The translations under genes and the position numbers were made by a program. Below are positions 45,830 through 59,200 of a stretch of 64,000 nucleotides of DNA, piece by piece. The stretch's first letter is position 1. Each line of letters opens with the position of its first letter. The stretch covers positions 9,492,946 to 9,556,945 of the forward strand of contig CM053247.1 of the NCBI GenBank assembly GCA_028583405.1. The letters are read 5' to 3'. The notes beneath the pieces were generated by a model. The model made no database searches and had not been told where the DNA came from. It worked only from the letters and a program-made list of their open reading frames with translations. The stretch is from Pogonophryne albipinna (Eukaryota > Chordata > Actinopteri > Perciformes > Artedidraconidae).

Positions 45830-46818
45830 CAGGGGTTTTCAAAGTGTGGGAAGGTGAGCCTCGCCAGAGAACATAAGAACAGCTGCGCCCCCCCTCCCAA
45901 TTATTATTGCTATTAATATTTATTATTATTATTGTTGTTGTTGCTGCTATAATGCAGGGGTATTCAATTGCATTTCAAAGAGGTCCAGTAAGAGAACATG
46001 TCATTAAATGCTCTGTTTTCGCTCCGTCTACCTTTCTCTTTTTTGAGCACGCCATTTGAAATGACTCCGACTGTTTCTCTCCTCTTGTCTCGTCTCTGTG
46101 TTTGAATCTATCGTGCTGACTCACTGACTGCACCGATTTGATTGTCTGAGTAGCGTCACCTCCTTAAAACATTAAACAATAACTTTTTTAAACCTTTATA
46201 TCTTTATGTTTTAACAATAACATTTTTTTTTTTTTATCATTTTCAACATCGTGGATAAATCCTTATATGCTCCCGGCAACACACACTTTGCCTCCTTATT
46301 ACACTCACCCCTACTTTAGTGGGAGCAATGAGTCTGCGTCTTTGATGCGCACAGGCCGATGATGCGGGGATGCAATGTAGACAGGAACAAACGCAGATCA
46401 TCCTCTGGCTGCAGCCTTGACCGCTACTTGCTTTGATCAAAGTCAATGCGGAAAACACGCACTCACACAGGTAGGTGAAGGCAGGGGCGGACTGGGACTA
46501 AAAATCAGCGTCGTCTGTCAGCGCAACTTAAATGATGCCGTTTAAAAACATAAAAAATAAAGGGCGGTGCTGGCCGTCAGCGAACCGAGTTCTCCAGAAC
46601 ACACAGATGGCCAGTCCGCCCCTGGGTGGAGGTGAAGGGAATGAGCACTTTTACAGCCTTTTTGGCGAGGTGGGGGAACCCGGTCTCCACAGACAGCCAA
46701 AAGTGTGCAAGTGACACTTTACTCATCTTTTTCTCGTTATTTTTTTCTCACACTGCGCCTCCCCTGAAGCTCTCTGGCACCCCCCCAGGGAGGCGCGCCT
46801 CACACTTTAAAACTGCTG
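45830..46818 (-). mobile_element. hAT element (copy B), inverted relative to copy A
   Basis: Termini are CAGGGGTTTTCAAAGTGTG and CACACTTTAAAACTGCTG. Flanks GTTTAGAT (45822-45829) and GTTTACAT (46819-46826) are an 8-bp duplication with one mismatch. On the minus strand it carries the same arrangement as copy A at 28193-29378: a transposase dimerisation remnant, then the SKKRKVD-type N-terminal stub region near 46050, then the other end. It contains a nested 143-bp MITE at 46482-46624. Confidence 0.92.
46482..46624. mobile_element. 143-bp hAT MITE nested in copy B
   Basis: Ends are CAGGGGCGGACTGG and CCAGTCCGCCCCTG. Flanks GGTGAAGG (46474-46481) and GGTGGAGG (46625-46632) differ by one base. 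Copy A has the uninterrupted site (minus-strand reading GTAGGTGGAGGTGAAGGG), which confirms the insertion and shows GGTGGAGG as the original target. Confidence 0.93.
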
Positions 46819-49800
46819 GTTTACATAACACGTGATGACAATGGATTGGAAGAACTCCAAACAGAGGACACACTCAGGTGTGAAGAGGTTGTTTTGTCTG
46901 CCTTCACAAGATCAAATAAGCTTTTCTTTCTGTCTTGAGAAACGGAGGACTGTTTTTGTCTCTGACTTGTGTTGTTTACTCCGAGCATGAATGCGTCCCA
47001 CTTGTGAGCCTACAGTAACACAGTAAGAGGACCCAAGCAGAATACCTCAGCTGGTGATAGCACATTCATACAACTGTCAGGACACAGGCCATCTGTAGAT
47101 CCCTTTACCAAAAAGGCATGAGATAACTAGTGCTCCAGAGCTCAGAAGAAAAGAGGGTTCCTTTCTCTCTGTCTCTCAAACGTTTAAAACAGATGCTATC
47201 AGGTTCACAGCTGGCTGGAGTCCTGGGCCAGATACCCTATCTACTGGCTTCTGTCCTCCTGCAGCCAACCTTGAAAATACATCATCAGGTGGACGCGGCA
47301 AAGGAGGCATTTTGGAAGGGATACAAATATCAAATGAATTTGTCAATGGGTGACACATAAATCCTTATGGTCAGTTTGCTAAATAGTACAAAAACAACAT
47401 CTTAACAATGCAGCCTTTGGTTCTGGGATGTTTTATACTTTTATAACGGTATGTTTTCCCAATGTGAACCAATTCTAGATATAAAGATGAAACAATGTTT
47501 CAAAAGCTGGAACCAAGCGGCACCCTCCGGGTCTGAAAAGTGAATCCAATGATTCAGATTAAAAGGGTTTATTGTCATATGCACAATAGTTGAAGGTTAG
47601 TTCGGCAGTGGAATCTTGAGTCCCAGGCTCCTCCAACAGAACAACAGTATACTCCATTGGTTTTAAACGTCTGTTTGTATACAAGTCTATGAGTAAATGA
47701 CTTCTCATAAAATGTATTAATTTAGTAAATATTTTGTTGGTGAGTTTATGGATTAAATCACTAGTTTCACGTCTTCAATACAGCCTGATCATCATTTGTA
47801 TAAATGTTGGTCCCATTTAGAGTCAAGATGATAAAGCAGGATATGCTTCAAAGCAGGCCTACCTTGTGATTGGCCGGTCAGTCAATACCACAGTCTTGTC
47901 AGCTTTTTGTGTAGTCTATGTTTTTGTTCTATTACTTTAACCTTCTCACAATGTGTTTTCAGTTTGTAGCAGTAACTGTAACATTTCGGTCGCCATTACA
48001 TTTTTTCTTCTGCATTTGGATGTAGTTAGCTCCAACTTCTGGTCTCTTCTGTTTGCATAAAAACAAGATGAGGATGCCCTAAAACTAAGAAAGCAATGCC
48101 AAAAAATGCTTCTATGGATATATTACAGACAGCAATGTTAATGCAAAATATCTGCAAAAATCTAATGAGATTTATTAGGCACGCTAACACCTATTAGATA
48201 AGAAGGCAACATATGTGATGGTGGACAAAGGAATATCAGATTAGTGCCCAAACCTACAGTATGTAATCATAAATAATAACCAAGTGACCAACAAATATAA
48301 ATCAAACCACAATTATGCGTAAACCATGCCAAAACTGTGTTTGTCAGGGAACTACATTTGGTAGAAATATCTAAACCATAAATAAAAATACAAGATTACA
48401 TTCTGTTTTCACTAATTTGCCTCTACAGGTAGGCCTAAGTTGATTTCACTCTCAGGGAACCGACTGAGAGAGTCTGACACACTTATTTGCCGCGAACAAC
48501 CAACATAACTTTCCAGCCCCCATATAAGAGGGGGCCAGGGGACCTCCACCTTACACCATGGAAAACAAGTGGAGGCCTTACGTCACCTGCCAGCAATTAC
48601 CAAGAACAGGTGCTGTGACCTCACAGGGCAGCAAGTGAGAGGCCCCGCTTCATGGCAAACATCAGTCTGGTCAGAGCATGAGAAGCTGAGTGCTGCACAG
48701 GTCCCAGGTAGAGATTCTGGCCCTTTGTGGTATTTATTATACAGTTTGCTTTTCTTTGAAACTTTTGTTCATTTGTACACAGCTGAAATTTCAGCTGGCA
48801 GGGGGGGAAACACCAGTGACCTTAAGAAGAAGGTTACATAAACACGGTTAAAAGTAGACCTGGAGTTTCCTTTAATTCCATGATCCATGCAGTTAATAAA
48901 CAAATCAAATCCTTGCATGTCTCCCGCCCTCAAAGAATCTACTACGAAGATGTTCATGTGCTCAGAAACAAAGAGTGAGACTTGAACTGTGTTTACAATT
49001 GTAATAATTGTGGCCTGTGAAAACGGTTGAGGGATCCCCTGCCTCTTGACATTAAGTAAAACCCACAAAGATGTGAATTACTCCACAAACCTTTGGCTAA
49101 TCTTTCAAAGCCCCACGGCTGAAGGAGGGGGATCTACAAATTCAAGTCAAACAGAAGCTGACAGCAGGCTGACACGTACTGTGCCCCTCCTTTGTGCATT
49201 GACAATGTCCTACAGGTGGGGACACAATAGCTGGACCACCTGACATCCTGTGGCATGAGGAGGGTAAGTCTGAATGTGTTAGTGACTGTAGATGTTTTTT
49301 CTGTGGTGTGTATGGCAAGAGTACAAATGACTAAAGAGAGCTACCTCAGAGCTGGGAATTGACACTCAATAATAGGGGGTGAATATTTCCGTATCTGAGT
49401 AAGTGAGTTGGGCGAATTATGACAAAGAGTAAAGAGACTTTAGATTACGAGTTTCTTTTACTTTGAGATGTTTAAGTGATTGCAATGAATTAAACAAACA
49501 AACCTGAAACTTAAAAGATTTGAAGTACTTCTCTATTATTTGTGAATTCAAATGGTAGGATTAGGCTAGCTGCCTTTTCATTTGAATGAATTGTACACAA
49601 ACAGGTACAACTGGTATTTTTTGTTATAATGTTTACCAAATTCACAATATAACCATTGACATAAATCTGACCTTGTGTCAATCAGTAACACTTTTACTCA
49701 AATTGTTATCAAAAGTTTTAAAACAGCTGCTTGAAGTTAGACAATACTTAACATTTAAGAACTCTGGTGTCTTTTGTTTAAAAAAGTGCTTTGTAGAAAC

Positions 49801-52800
49801 CCCCACCCGCACAAACACAACCAACCTGTCTGCTGGCCCCCTCCTCCTTCCTTTCTCCAGCCCACCTCTGCCCACACCAACCCCCCAGTCCCTGGGAACA
49901 ATCCTGCAGTGTCAGGGAGCTGTGCAGGTGTCTTTCGGTGTCAGCTGCCACACTGTTTATTATTGGTGGGCTGCGCTTTAGGAAGAATCCCGGGCCATCT
50001 AACAACTGTGTACATTTGTTGGGGTAAGGAAAACACGGTCTGTAACACAGGAATGTTTTTAAGCAGAAGCCCTTTTTCTGGCAGGATTTACTCTCGTCCC
50101 CTTCATGGATATACCCTTTGGAGTGTCTTATCTGATTGTTTATCTAGATCCCTGTTAGATACTGTAAAAACATCAGAGGCTACACTTCCTGGAATCCACA
50201 TCATGTATTTACAATGCTTTGATGAAAAAAACTTTCATTGATTAAAGCAGGTCTTTCTGTTTGCATTAAACTATCCTTGTAAGAACTTCCAAGCCACCAT
50301 TCTTTACTTAACTTCTTCATACTAAACCAGTTTTAAATGTTTGTATTTTAGAAAAAAGCGGCACGTGTTAAAAATTATGTCTGTCCAAAAGAAACAATGG
50401 GATTTAAGAAAACATCTTTGAATTTTTTCTGGTAATATTTTAATTGGGATATGACTAATACTTGAACTCTTTTGGCGATCAGTATGTTTGATTGAATAAG
50501 GCTCCTTCGACCTACTTTCCTCCTACACACAGATACATTTTTTTTTAGGACATTTCGAGGTAGTTTATTCGTCACTCGGCTTTTAATAGAGGGGATTCTT
50601 GAAGATATCTTCTTTATGTCTCATGTTCGTGGCAGTTAGCAGTTAAAATGTCCACCTTCCATTGTGTTTCTGCAGTGATCAATCCTTATTATTATTGTGC
50701 ATGCCGGAAGAAACTTACATCCGTAAGAACCATACAGCCAACTCTTACAAATATCAGGTACACACAAGGTGGACACTGGTTTCGTCTTCGAGGCTAGAGT
50801 CCAAATATTGACATTTATGCATCGAGACAAAATCTTTTAAGAGAGAATTGTGATGCATCTAAGAAGTCCCCCAAATCTACTCATTGTGTGTTGACGTGTG
50901 AGTGTGTGAGTTTGGGAAGGGGGTTAGCAGGAGGCTGAGGATGATTACTTATTTGACTTGGAAGTGACTTCACACAGCTGGCTTGTGTAATAGATGCAAC
51001 GGTAGAAACCATATGTGTTGAGGTGTTTTGCGACCGTGGGGGTCTAACCGAATTACACATCCTGCAGGAAATGTGATCCAGAGTCATAGCTTATTGACGG
51101 AAGAGTTGGGTAAAGTCTGTTTATAACATCGATAGAATTGTGAGTAATACAAGAGGCAATGCAAGTTGTAAACTACAATTAATACACACATCGAATAGCA
51201 AAGTACCTTCAAAGATGTCCATTTATCATAGAACAAAACACATAAAACACATTTGAAATCTCTCCCCTCTTATTGAAAGGTTTTACTCATCAGCTTCAAA
51301 CCATCTATCTATTATCTATTATGAGGTGTTTGGGTGTGATTGTCATTAAACCAGGCTAATTGTTGCCCCCTGTTTCTAGTCTGTAGGCTAAAATAACTTA
51401 ACCACATCCTCCCTCTAGTGAGACTTGTTCTTGGCTCAGAAACAAGATTGGTATTAATCTTCTTCTCATTCACACTTGAAAAAAGAATATAAAAGATTGT
51501 TTCCCAAAATATGTAATTTTTCTTTTATATACGGTGGGACTGGAATATATGGATAATCTCATGTTCAACGCGTGCAATTGATAATCTCTAAAAATCCTCC
51601 CATTGTTCCCAAGTCAGAATTCCTTTTTGATCATTCTGGGCTTGGATTATTTCGTCAATATAATGCAAAATCCTTTATTCGTCAGGTATTTCATTTATTC
51701 AGATTAGCAGGAAACAAATATTCCCTACTTGTTAACAATCTTAAGATTTAAAAATGTAATATATCAGTCAGTTTGATTCTGTACTAGACAGCCAATATGG
51801 GTATATTTCTAATAGCAACAGCACTTATTACTAATCCCTGTCTTTCAAAAAGCATGTTCAACACCAACTAATGTGTACATGTTAAAAAAAGATCCACACT
51901 ACAGTAATTCTGGGAAACAGCTCCTGAAATCTCACATCAGAGATTTATGGTATGGTAACCCATATTGTAAATTAATAAGAAAAGATGATTTTTTTAATTT
52001 TCAAGCTGGTGTAGGGTGGGAAATTGTGAACATGCACAATCCTTGTAGAGATTGCTCACCATATTGAGAAATTGCGCCTTCACAAATGCAGTCATGAAAT
52101 CCGTAACATTGTGATGTCATAACTATACAGGTAGAAGGTTCAGCTAGATTGCTTTTGTAGTCATTCCGTGGCTGCAACAGAGTTGTGGAATGAGTCCTAA
52201 AACCCAAAATGAGTTAGTATATTAAGACTCTTGGTTCCATTGTCTTGAAGTCAATGGTTCTTCGAACGTGTTTTTGGTTAGAGGCCTGAAATAAGGTCTG
52301 AGGTTAACATAAGCTTAAGAGATTTTGTGTCAGTAAATACCCCACTCGTGAATGTCCGAAGCTTCTATGTGAGAGGTACCATGATTTTCTTTGTTAATAG
52401 CCTAACCTTAGCTTTTTACTTATAGGGATTGCATTAACGCTTAAAAATTCATAAAAGTGATGTTAATACGTGGAGACTATCTAAACAATATGCGTAATTC
52501 TCATAAACTCGTGTTTGCCACAGATTTTATTTCAGACAATATTCCAAAATCGAATTGCTATTTGTTGAGGGGCTCTCACTTCCGGGTCGGCCTACAAAAA
52601 TATCACTGCACTACTTTATAATGGTGCAGAAAAGCAAGCAGGAGACCTGGAACAACTGAGAAATCAGAGCAAACTAGGGGTTTAAGAGGGGACCTTAAAT
52701 AGACAGGAGCTAAAACGAGGGTGAAAATTGTTATATTCAATCAAACGAGATTACAATAAAAATGTTCTTTATGAACATTAAAGCATGTAAACACCTTCTA

Positions 52801-53640
52801 GTTAACACCCAAAAAACAAATATGATTGATACCACACACAAACACACCTATTGTATGCATTCTTTGTAAAGTGTGTTCGAGTGATACGAGCGCAGGGTTG
52901 CTGTTTGCACATTGCTGAGTCATGACAATTTCTTTGAGCACCCTTTACCATACCCTCTCATCACAGCCCTCCACATGGGCTGCTGATCGTGTTCAGCCAG
53001 CATTCCCAGACTTCCCTACACTCTCTTCCGGCAAATGTTTCTAAATTTAAGTTTAAAGCAAGTCTATATCTACAAAAATAAATAAAGACTTGTTTGTTTC
53101 CACCCTGGAAAGAGATGAACACATGTCAGCTTTGCCCCACAGATTTAGCGGTCTCTTCAGATATTTAAGTGTTTACAATGCAAACACAGTATTTTAAACA
53201 ATTTCTGTCACCATCTAGTGTCTAACTGTGCCATCATGTTACTAAGGTGTTAAAGAAAAGACATAGTGCCATAACAGGCCTTATTGCGAGTGCATGAAAT
53301 GAGGATGGAAATAATCAAAAAGACATTTATTTTCCTTTCGTTTATAATTACAGGGTGTGTCACCAGACAGATGTCTTGGCACCGGATACAAAAATGCACA
53401 AGTTAACTGTTCAAAAGGATTTCTTGCCCAACATGGTGGTTTAATGTTATATCTGTATTCTCTTAAAGCCCTGAACAAGGCTGGCCAGGCCACACAAAAT
53501 GGTGCAAAGAAACATATGTCTTTATTCTATGCAATGCATTATTGCATTTGAGGATTTTCTTTTTTTGTGAAATCATTTTTCCTTTGTAGCCCTCTACCGT
53601 TCCTCAAATTTGTTGATGCCCTACTCGAAAAAATGATATT
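46819..53640 (-). other. cfap299 intron, no exon found
   Basis: This long AT-rich stretch has no recognisable cfap299 exon and no defined element. The part at about 47820-47990 (with ACCTTGTGATTGGCCGGTCA) resembles a dispersed fish repeat, but its borders are unclear. A poly-T/T-rich stretch lies near 50540. Confidence 0.4.
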
Positions 53641-53700
53641 CATTTCATTTAGCTGACGCTTTTATCCAAAGCCACCCACAATAAGTAACAATACAATAAA
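53641..53700 (+). repeat. Teleost interspersed-repeat motif
   Basis: The phrase TTAGCTGACGCTTTTATCCA followed by AAGCCACCCACAATAAG is a motif widely scattered in teleost genomes. Only this conserved piece is recognisable, and the element type was not assigned. Confidence 0.5.
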
Positions 53701-53821
53701 TGACTTTATTGTCGTAGTCCAACAGCTTTATGTTGTGTCCCTTTTTTCTTAAAAACTATGTTGTAACTGTTTGGTTTAGCACATATAAAATAAAGAACTC
53801 GTTAGTGCATTAACTATGTAA

Positions 53822-54262
53822 GAGCCCTATTATGCTTTTGGGGTTTTTTCCTTTCCTGTAGTTTCTTATATGGGTTTTTGTGCATGTAAATGGTCTGCAA
53901 AGGCTTAAATCCTAAAGCGGGAGTTTCTATCCAACAGATTTCCCCCCCTGCCTGAAATGCCTTATTTGTTGTCCTTTGTAAACTTCAATTACATAGTGAT
54001 ATCACTACGTAATAATCGTGCTACTATTGGTTAGAGCTTCAATATATTGCACGTGATAAACTAAGGGGCGGAACATCTCTAAGTGGTTGAACAATCATAA
54101 CAGAGCTGGCCAGCTAACCAATCAGAGCAGACTGGGCTCTGGTTTCAGACAGAGGGTGAAAAGAGGTGATACAGCACAGGCAGTATGAGAAAAATAAAGA
54201 CCTTTTTGAACATTAAAGTACAAAATACAAATATGAACCTGAAAATAAGAATAATATGGCTC
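53822..54262. mobile_element. MITE related to the TTAA family, flanked by ATGTAA
   Basis: Ends GAGCCCTATTATGC and AATATGGCTC pair as inverted repeats. ATGTAA lies directly outside both (53816-53821, 54263-54268). Internal words (GTAAATGGTCTGCAAAGGCT, GCTAACCAATCAGAGCA, GGTTTCAGACAGAGGGTG) match the MITE at 14092-17577. It is 441 bp with no coding sequence. Confidence 0.8.
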
Positions 54263-54552
54263 ATGTAATGGTCATTTTGTGTCCTTAAAGAAAACAAGAA
54301 TTTCCCTTAATTAGTTTAATTCTGGGAAGTTAAGGTACACAAATGCCAAATAGTGTTTGGATGATATAATATCTAAAGCCCAGATTAGGTATTAATACAA
54401 CATACAGTATAGATCAGGGGTCGGCAACAGGCGGTCCGGATCCGGACGCCGACCTATACGGACCCGGACCTATAATCAATACATTAATAGGGGATTTCAA
54501 TTTTGACGGGGCGATTCTATTTTAACCGCCGCCGACAGGGGGCGAAAGAGAC

Positions 54553-55200
54553 GAGTGAGCGATACAGGGAGAGAAACACAGAAGAAGAGACGAGAGAGCG
54601 GCAGAGAGAAGCGGAGAGGAGAGTGAGTGAAGAGAAGAGTGAGCGATACAGGGAGAGAAACACAGAAGAAGAGACGAGAGAGCGGCAGAGAGAAGCGGAG
54701 AGGAGAGTGAGTGAAGAGAAGAGTGAGCGATACAGGGAGAGAAACACAGAAGAAGACACGAGAGAGCGGCAGAGAGAAGCGGAGAGGAAAGTGAGTGAAG
54801 AGAAGAGTGAGCGATACAGGGAGAGAAACACAGAAGAAGACACGAGAGAGCGGCAGAGAGAAGCGGAGAGGAAAGTGAGTGAAGAGAAGAGTGAGCGATA
54901 CAGGGAGAGAAACACAGAAGAAGACACGAGAGAGCGGCAGAGAGAAGCGGAGAGGAGAGTGAGTGAAGAGAAGAGTGAGCGATACAGGGAGAGAAACACA
55001 GAAGAAGACACGAGAGAGCGGCAGAGAGAAGCGGAGAGGAGAGTGAGTGAAGAGAAGAGTGAGCGATACAGGGAGAGAAACACAGAAGAAGACACGAGAG
55101 AGCGGTAGAGAGAAGCGGAGAGGAAAGTGAGTGAAGAGAAGAGTGAGCGATACAGGGAGAGAAGCGGAGAGGAGAGTGAGTGAAGAGAATAATTAGCGAT
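54553..55200 (+). repeat. 84-bp tandem array (~7 copies)
   Basis: Each unit contains GTGAGCGATACAGGGAGAGA, then GAAGAGACGAGAGAGCGGC (or GAAGACACG), then GCGGAGAGGAGAGTGAGTGA. Successive copies differ at one or two sites, and the last ones are shortened. The 28-codon unit leaves a frame open on each strand (54503-55108 plus, rich in Glu/Arg; 54517-55095 minus, rich in Ser/Leu). These frames look like repeat artefacts, not genes. Confidence 0.93.
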
Positions 55201-55271
55201 ACAGGGAGAGAAGCGGAGAGGAGAGTGAACAGGCGTGTTAGCGGCAGACAGGGAGAGACAAATAATTACAC

Positions 55272-55542
55272 ATGGCGCTCTCCAAGAAGAGGAACGTGGA
55301 CAGTGAGAACAGAGCTTTTAACCCTGAGTGGACGGACTCATTCATGTTCATCCTGCCCACTGGGAGCACAGAACCAGTGTGTCTCATTTGTTCAGAGACC
55401 GTGGCGCTCATTAAAAGTGCCAAAACGCCACTATGAAACAAAACACAAAGTGTTTGACCAAACATTCCCTCTCAAGTCAGAACTGAGGTCACTAAAAATA
55501 AGCAGTCTCAGAGCCCAATATGATCAGTCCACCAGGATCTAA
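55272..55542 (+). pseudogene. hAT transposase N-terminal fragment with broken BED zinc finger
   Basis: The ATG at 55272 opens a 54-codon frame (ALSKKRNVDSENRAFNPEW, then PVCLIC) that stops at 55434-55436. The continuation is in another frame: VPKRHYETKHKVFDQTF and SELRSLKISSLRAQY, to TAA at 55540. CLIC and RHYETKH are the two halves of a BED-type zinc finger, now separated by a frameshift. The rest of the transposase is missing. Confidence 0.85.
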
Positions 55543-56222
55543 ATATCGTTCCAGCGCAGGCTAACCAAGGCTAACCAATGAGCACCTGCATGTGTGTATG
55601 AGAATGGCCCTGACACCATTTCAGCCCAGATCTAAACTCCTGGCAGGACAAGCTCGAGCTCAATTCTCGCACTGAACAGAATAAAGTGAGTGAGGGACTG
55701 CAATATAAGAGGGAAAGAAAGAGAAACTTTAAAACTGTTCAATTGTTATGATTTGTAAAGACTGATATTGTTCTATAATCGTCTGAAACTTTTAAGTCAT
55801 GATGTGAAACGGTTAACAAAGAAAAAGGGAAACTCAAGCTGCTGCTACACTTTATTTTATTTATCTAAAATTAAGCACTTTTAAGATGCACATATTTTCA
55901 AAAGCTATTTTATTTATTTTCTCTATTTTTAAATGCAGCCCGAGAGGAACATTATATCCACAGTAGTTACTGTATATCTGTATAGTTCAATGTTAATTGA
56001 CAAAATATATATAAATATTGTTGTTTTTGAATTGTACTTTTTTATTTGATTGGCAGTCAGTTGTTGATTACATGCAGACGTTGATAAAGCTACAGCTACT
56101 TCAATATATATCACACTAATTCATGAAGCAAGTTAGACATTTTAATGTTCCGGACCTTTGCATGGGGACATTTTCTCTAACTGGACCTCGTTGAATTTTA
56201 GTTGAATACCCCTGGTATAGAT

Positions 56223-59200
56223 CATGCTTGGCTACATTTGCTTTCCTTGGGTAATGCATAGGGATGCTAGAATACGGGGGTGTTTGTTTGTTGTTTGAAT
56301 GTCAGTTTAGCAAAAAAGGCAGATTTGTGCATGTGTGTGCCCCAAGAGCTCTCCATCTGCATCCATATAAAGACTGCATGGGTGTTTGTGCAAGAAACGG
56401 AATAAATAAATCGAGAAGCAGGTGTCCTCCTATTGGGCTTTCCAAACACCCAATGGCGGACAGCTACGCCCAGTGAGGTTAGCCATGAGGGCAGAACAAC
56501 TGTGGCCAGATACCAAATGGGAAGCGGCTCGGTCAATCAGTAAGGAAGGCAAAGCAGCTAGTGCAACCCTCAGCTGCATTGGCCTCTGTCTTTTTAGAGA
56601 ACTCGCCAGTAAAGCCATCACCACAAAATAAGTGGCTTGAACCCACACACTTCAAATTACAGGGCACTGAGAATCAGAAAATGCTATCCTGCTTTTCGCA
56701 ATTGGTGTTTTAGAAAATCTATTAAAACCTTAGTTTGGCCCATGCTGCATCATGCCTGTTTTTCTCCGACTGCATAAGATCACATCGGCTGGAGGAATTA
56801 TGCCAGGAGAAGAATTCCACATGCAGTACATGTGTTGCGACAACAGGCCAACATACCGAAGAGTAGGCATGAACACATTGAAGTTTGACAGATAAAGCAG
56901 CAGCGTGGTTTCTGATCTGGAAGTTATGATTGTCTTTGGAAGACATGTTGGACTATTAAACTTTAGAGCTGACTGGGAAAGAGTAACATAGTCACAGCAG
57001 GCTCTCACTGTAGTAGTGCCAAAGAGACTTCCTGCAGCAGCAAAAAGCATTGATGGGAACATGAACACATGACCTGGACAGATAACCTTAAATCAACACT
57101 TAAAGTAGTTTAACAGCAACTCAATCGCTGTAAAACCAATTTTAATGTTGATTTTTGTCACAAGGACTCCAAACGAAAGTCAAAAAGTCCTTATTTTCAG
57201 TCAACTTTAACAAAGTTTTACTTTGAACTCAAGAAGACTGAAAAGCAGAGGGAAGATTCTATGAGCAATAAATGCAGACCTCTGGACAGAAACAGCAGTC
57301 CCGTTGCAATATCACATCGGTAGACCATCTGCTGTTGGGTTGCAACATACTACAAAGGAGTTCACGTAAAAATTGAACATTTGTAGACATGCATTCTTTA
57401 ACCACCAGAATAACATTTAACTTACAATGTCCAAAAGTCACTATTCAAATACCTAGCAAAACTAAACAGTTAGGAATCTCCTTAAAGTATGTTAAAGAAA
57501 AGTTAAAGGTTTTAAATGCATGGCAGGTGGCAGATATGTTCCTGTTCGTTACAACTGCAGCTGATAAAAGCCTTTTTGGAGAATTTAGCTGTCAGCCTGA
57601 CAGGTGGCATCACTTACAGCGCTTGGTACACAGCCCTGTAACAGAAAATGGGTAAAGTTTCTGGAACAGAAAAAAAGAATCCTGCCCCGACAGTAAATTA
57701 ATCGCATGCCTGAATTCAGGGAGGAATTACATGTTGAGAATAGCAGGCGGGTCTGGCACATGTGGTTAGAACACAAATCAGTCAAACGCCATCTCAGCTA
57801 CGGATTTCAGACACCAAAGTGACCAAGCAAGGCATATCTTTTCCCTCCCCTTCACTCCTACAATCATTTTCCACATTCCACTGGCTTTTAAATTACCAGT
57901 GGGAAGAAAAATACAAGTTTAGACTAAAATACATGGGAAAGCAGTGCAACACAGTTTTTTGTCCAATACAGAGTTTGCAAAATATTGTCGCAAACATAAA
58001 AAAAAGGGCATTATGATGTCATTAACTTTGTGAATAATCTTTTCAGTTGCCTTTCCTTTCCTGTTAAATCAACTTGTTTATTTAGTGTGCAGCGGCTGGC
58101 ACATTACAGCAGCTGTCCACATATTTGTGCTCTTTAGAAATATCAAAAAGACACAAGAGTTGAATTTGGGAGAAATAGGGTTTCCTAATACCTAATAACA
58201 TCACTGTGAGATGTGTCCAGCATCTATGTCTTGTTAGTGCAAAAGGTTCTGATTCAAGTTTGTTAAAGATCAGCAATTTTCCCTGGACATTTCAGGGCAG
58301 AACTGGAGGTTTCAAAAGTGGTATAAAAAAAAGAAAATAGCGCAACAATTACTATAAAATTATTATTTTGTAAACCAGTATTTGGGCAGGAAAAGCTACA
58401 CGAGGCAGAGTACAAAGGGGGACTACAATAGATTTAACCCATGCCTCACACCGAGTATTTGTAGAAGTTCTAACTGTGCATAAAAAAACACTTTTAACTC
58501 CAATGTAAGAAGAAGTTTCCATCGTGGCTGCCTATATTACACATATTCAAGTTTTTTAATTGTCACATGGTGGGAAAATAATTCACAAAATGTGTGTCCT
58601 TGGATTCAAAGTTTTTGTACCTGAATAAGTTGTATATTTATGGACACCTTTCTAAAGGGAACATACCGTATGTGTCTGCGGAACTGTAGTACTTTAACCA
58701 TACATAAGTAGGATACAGATAGTATCCTACTATTCTTTTGTCAGTGTTGTTTAAAATAATAAAGTAGCATACTATACAGGAATAATATGTCTGAGAATAC
58801 CATTTTTTTTTTTTATTTAGATGATTTGTGGAACACTGTTGCATCATAGTCATGTTTAGGCTACATACATTAATGCATTGACTAATATTGATTTAGGCTA
58901 TTCATTAATTTATATTGCCTTAATATTAATTAATGTGTGATTACTTAATTTTATATAAATGCTGATTTCCATGAAATTACCTGTTAGTGTTTATTTGTGG
59001 TATTGGAAAACTTTTGGTTGAATTGATTTAACCATCATGGTTTGTTACGCCGTGTTAAATAAATATAATTTCAGGTATTTAGAGAAGGGAAGACTCCTGC
59101 TCCTTATAATGTGTGAAGTCATAAAGGCCTCATACGGGCAGCAAAGATGTCAAAAACAATGCCTGATGTTGAGAGCGATCATTGGTAGAAATATTTAAGG

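Larger units (their letters stand above)
54415..56214 (+). mobile_element. 1.8-kb hAT (Charlie-like) element with 84-bp tandem array
   Basis: The element is bounded by CAGGGGTCGGCAA and GAATACCCCTG, with an exact GTATAGAT duplication (54407-54414, 56215-56222). From left to right it has an 84-bp tandem array (54553-55200), a frameshifted transposase N-terminus with a BED-type zinc finger (55272-55542), and a non-coding remainder. The catalytic and dimerisation parts are gone, so it is non-autonomous. Confidence 0.93.

Noticed and set aside
54503..55108. 201-codon Glu/Arg-rich frame and its 192-codon antisense partner
   Set aside because: Both follow from an 84-bp tandem array (a multiple of three). 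There is no domain, and the transposase start lies downstream.
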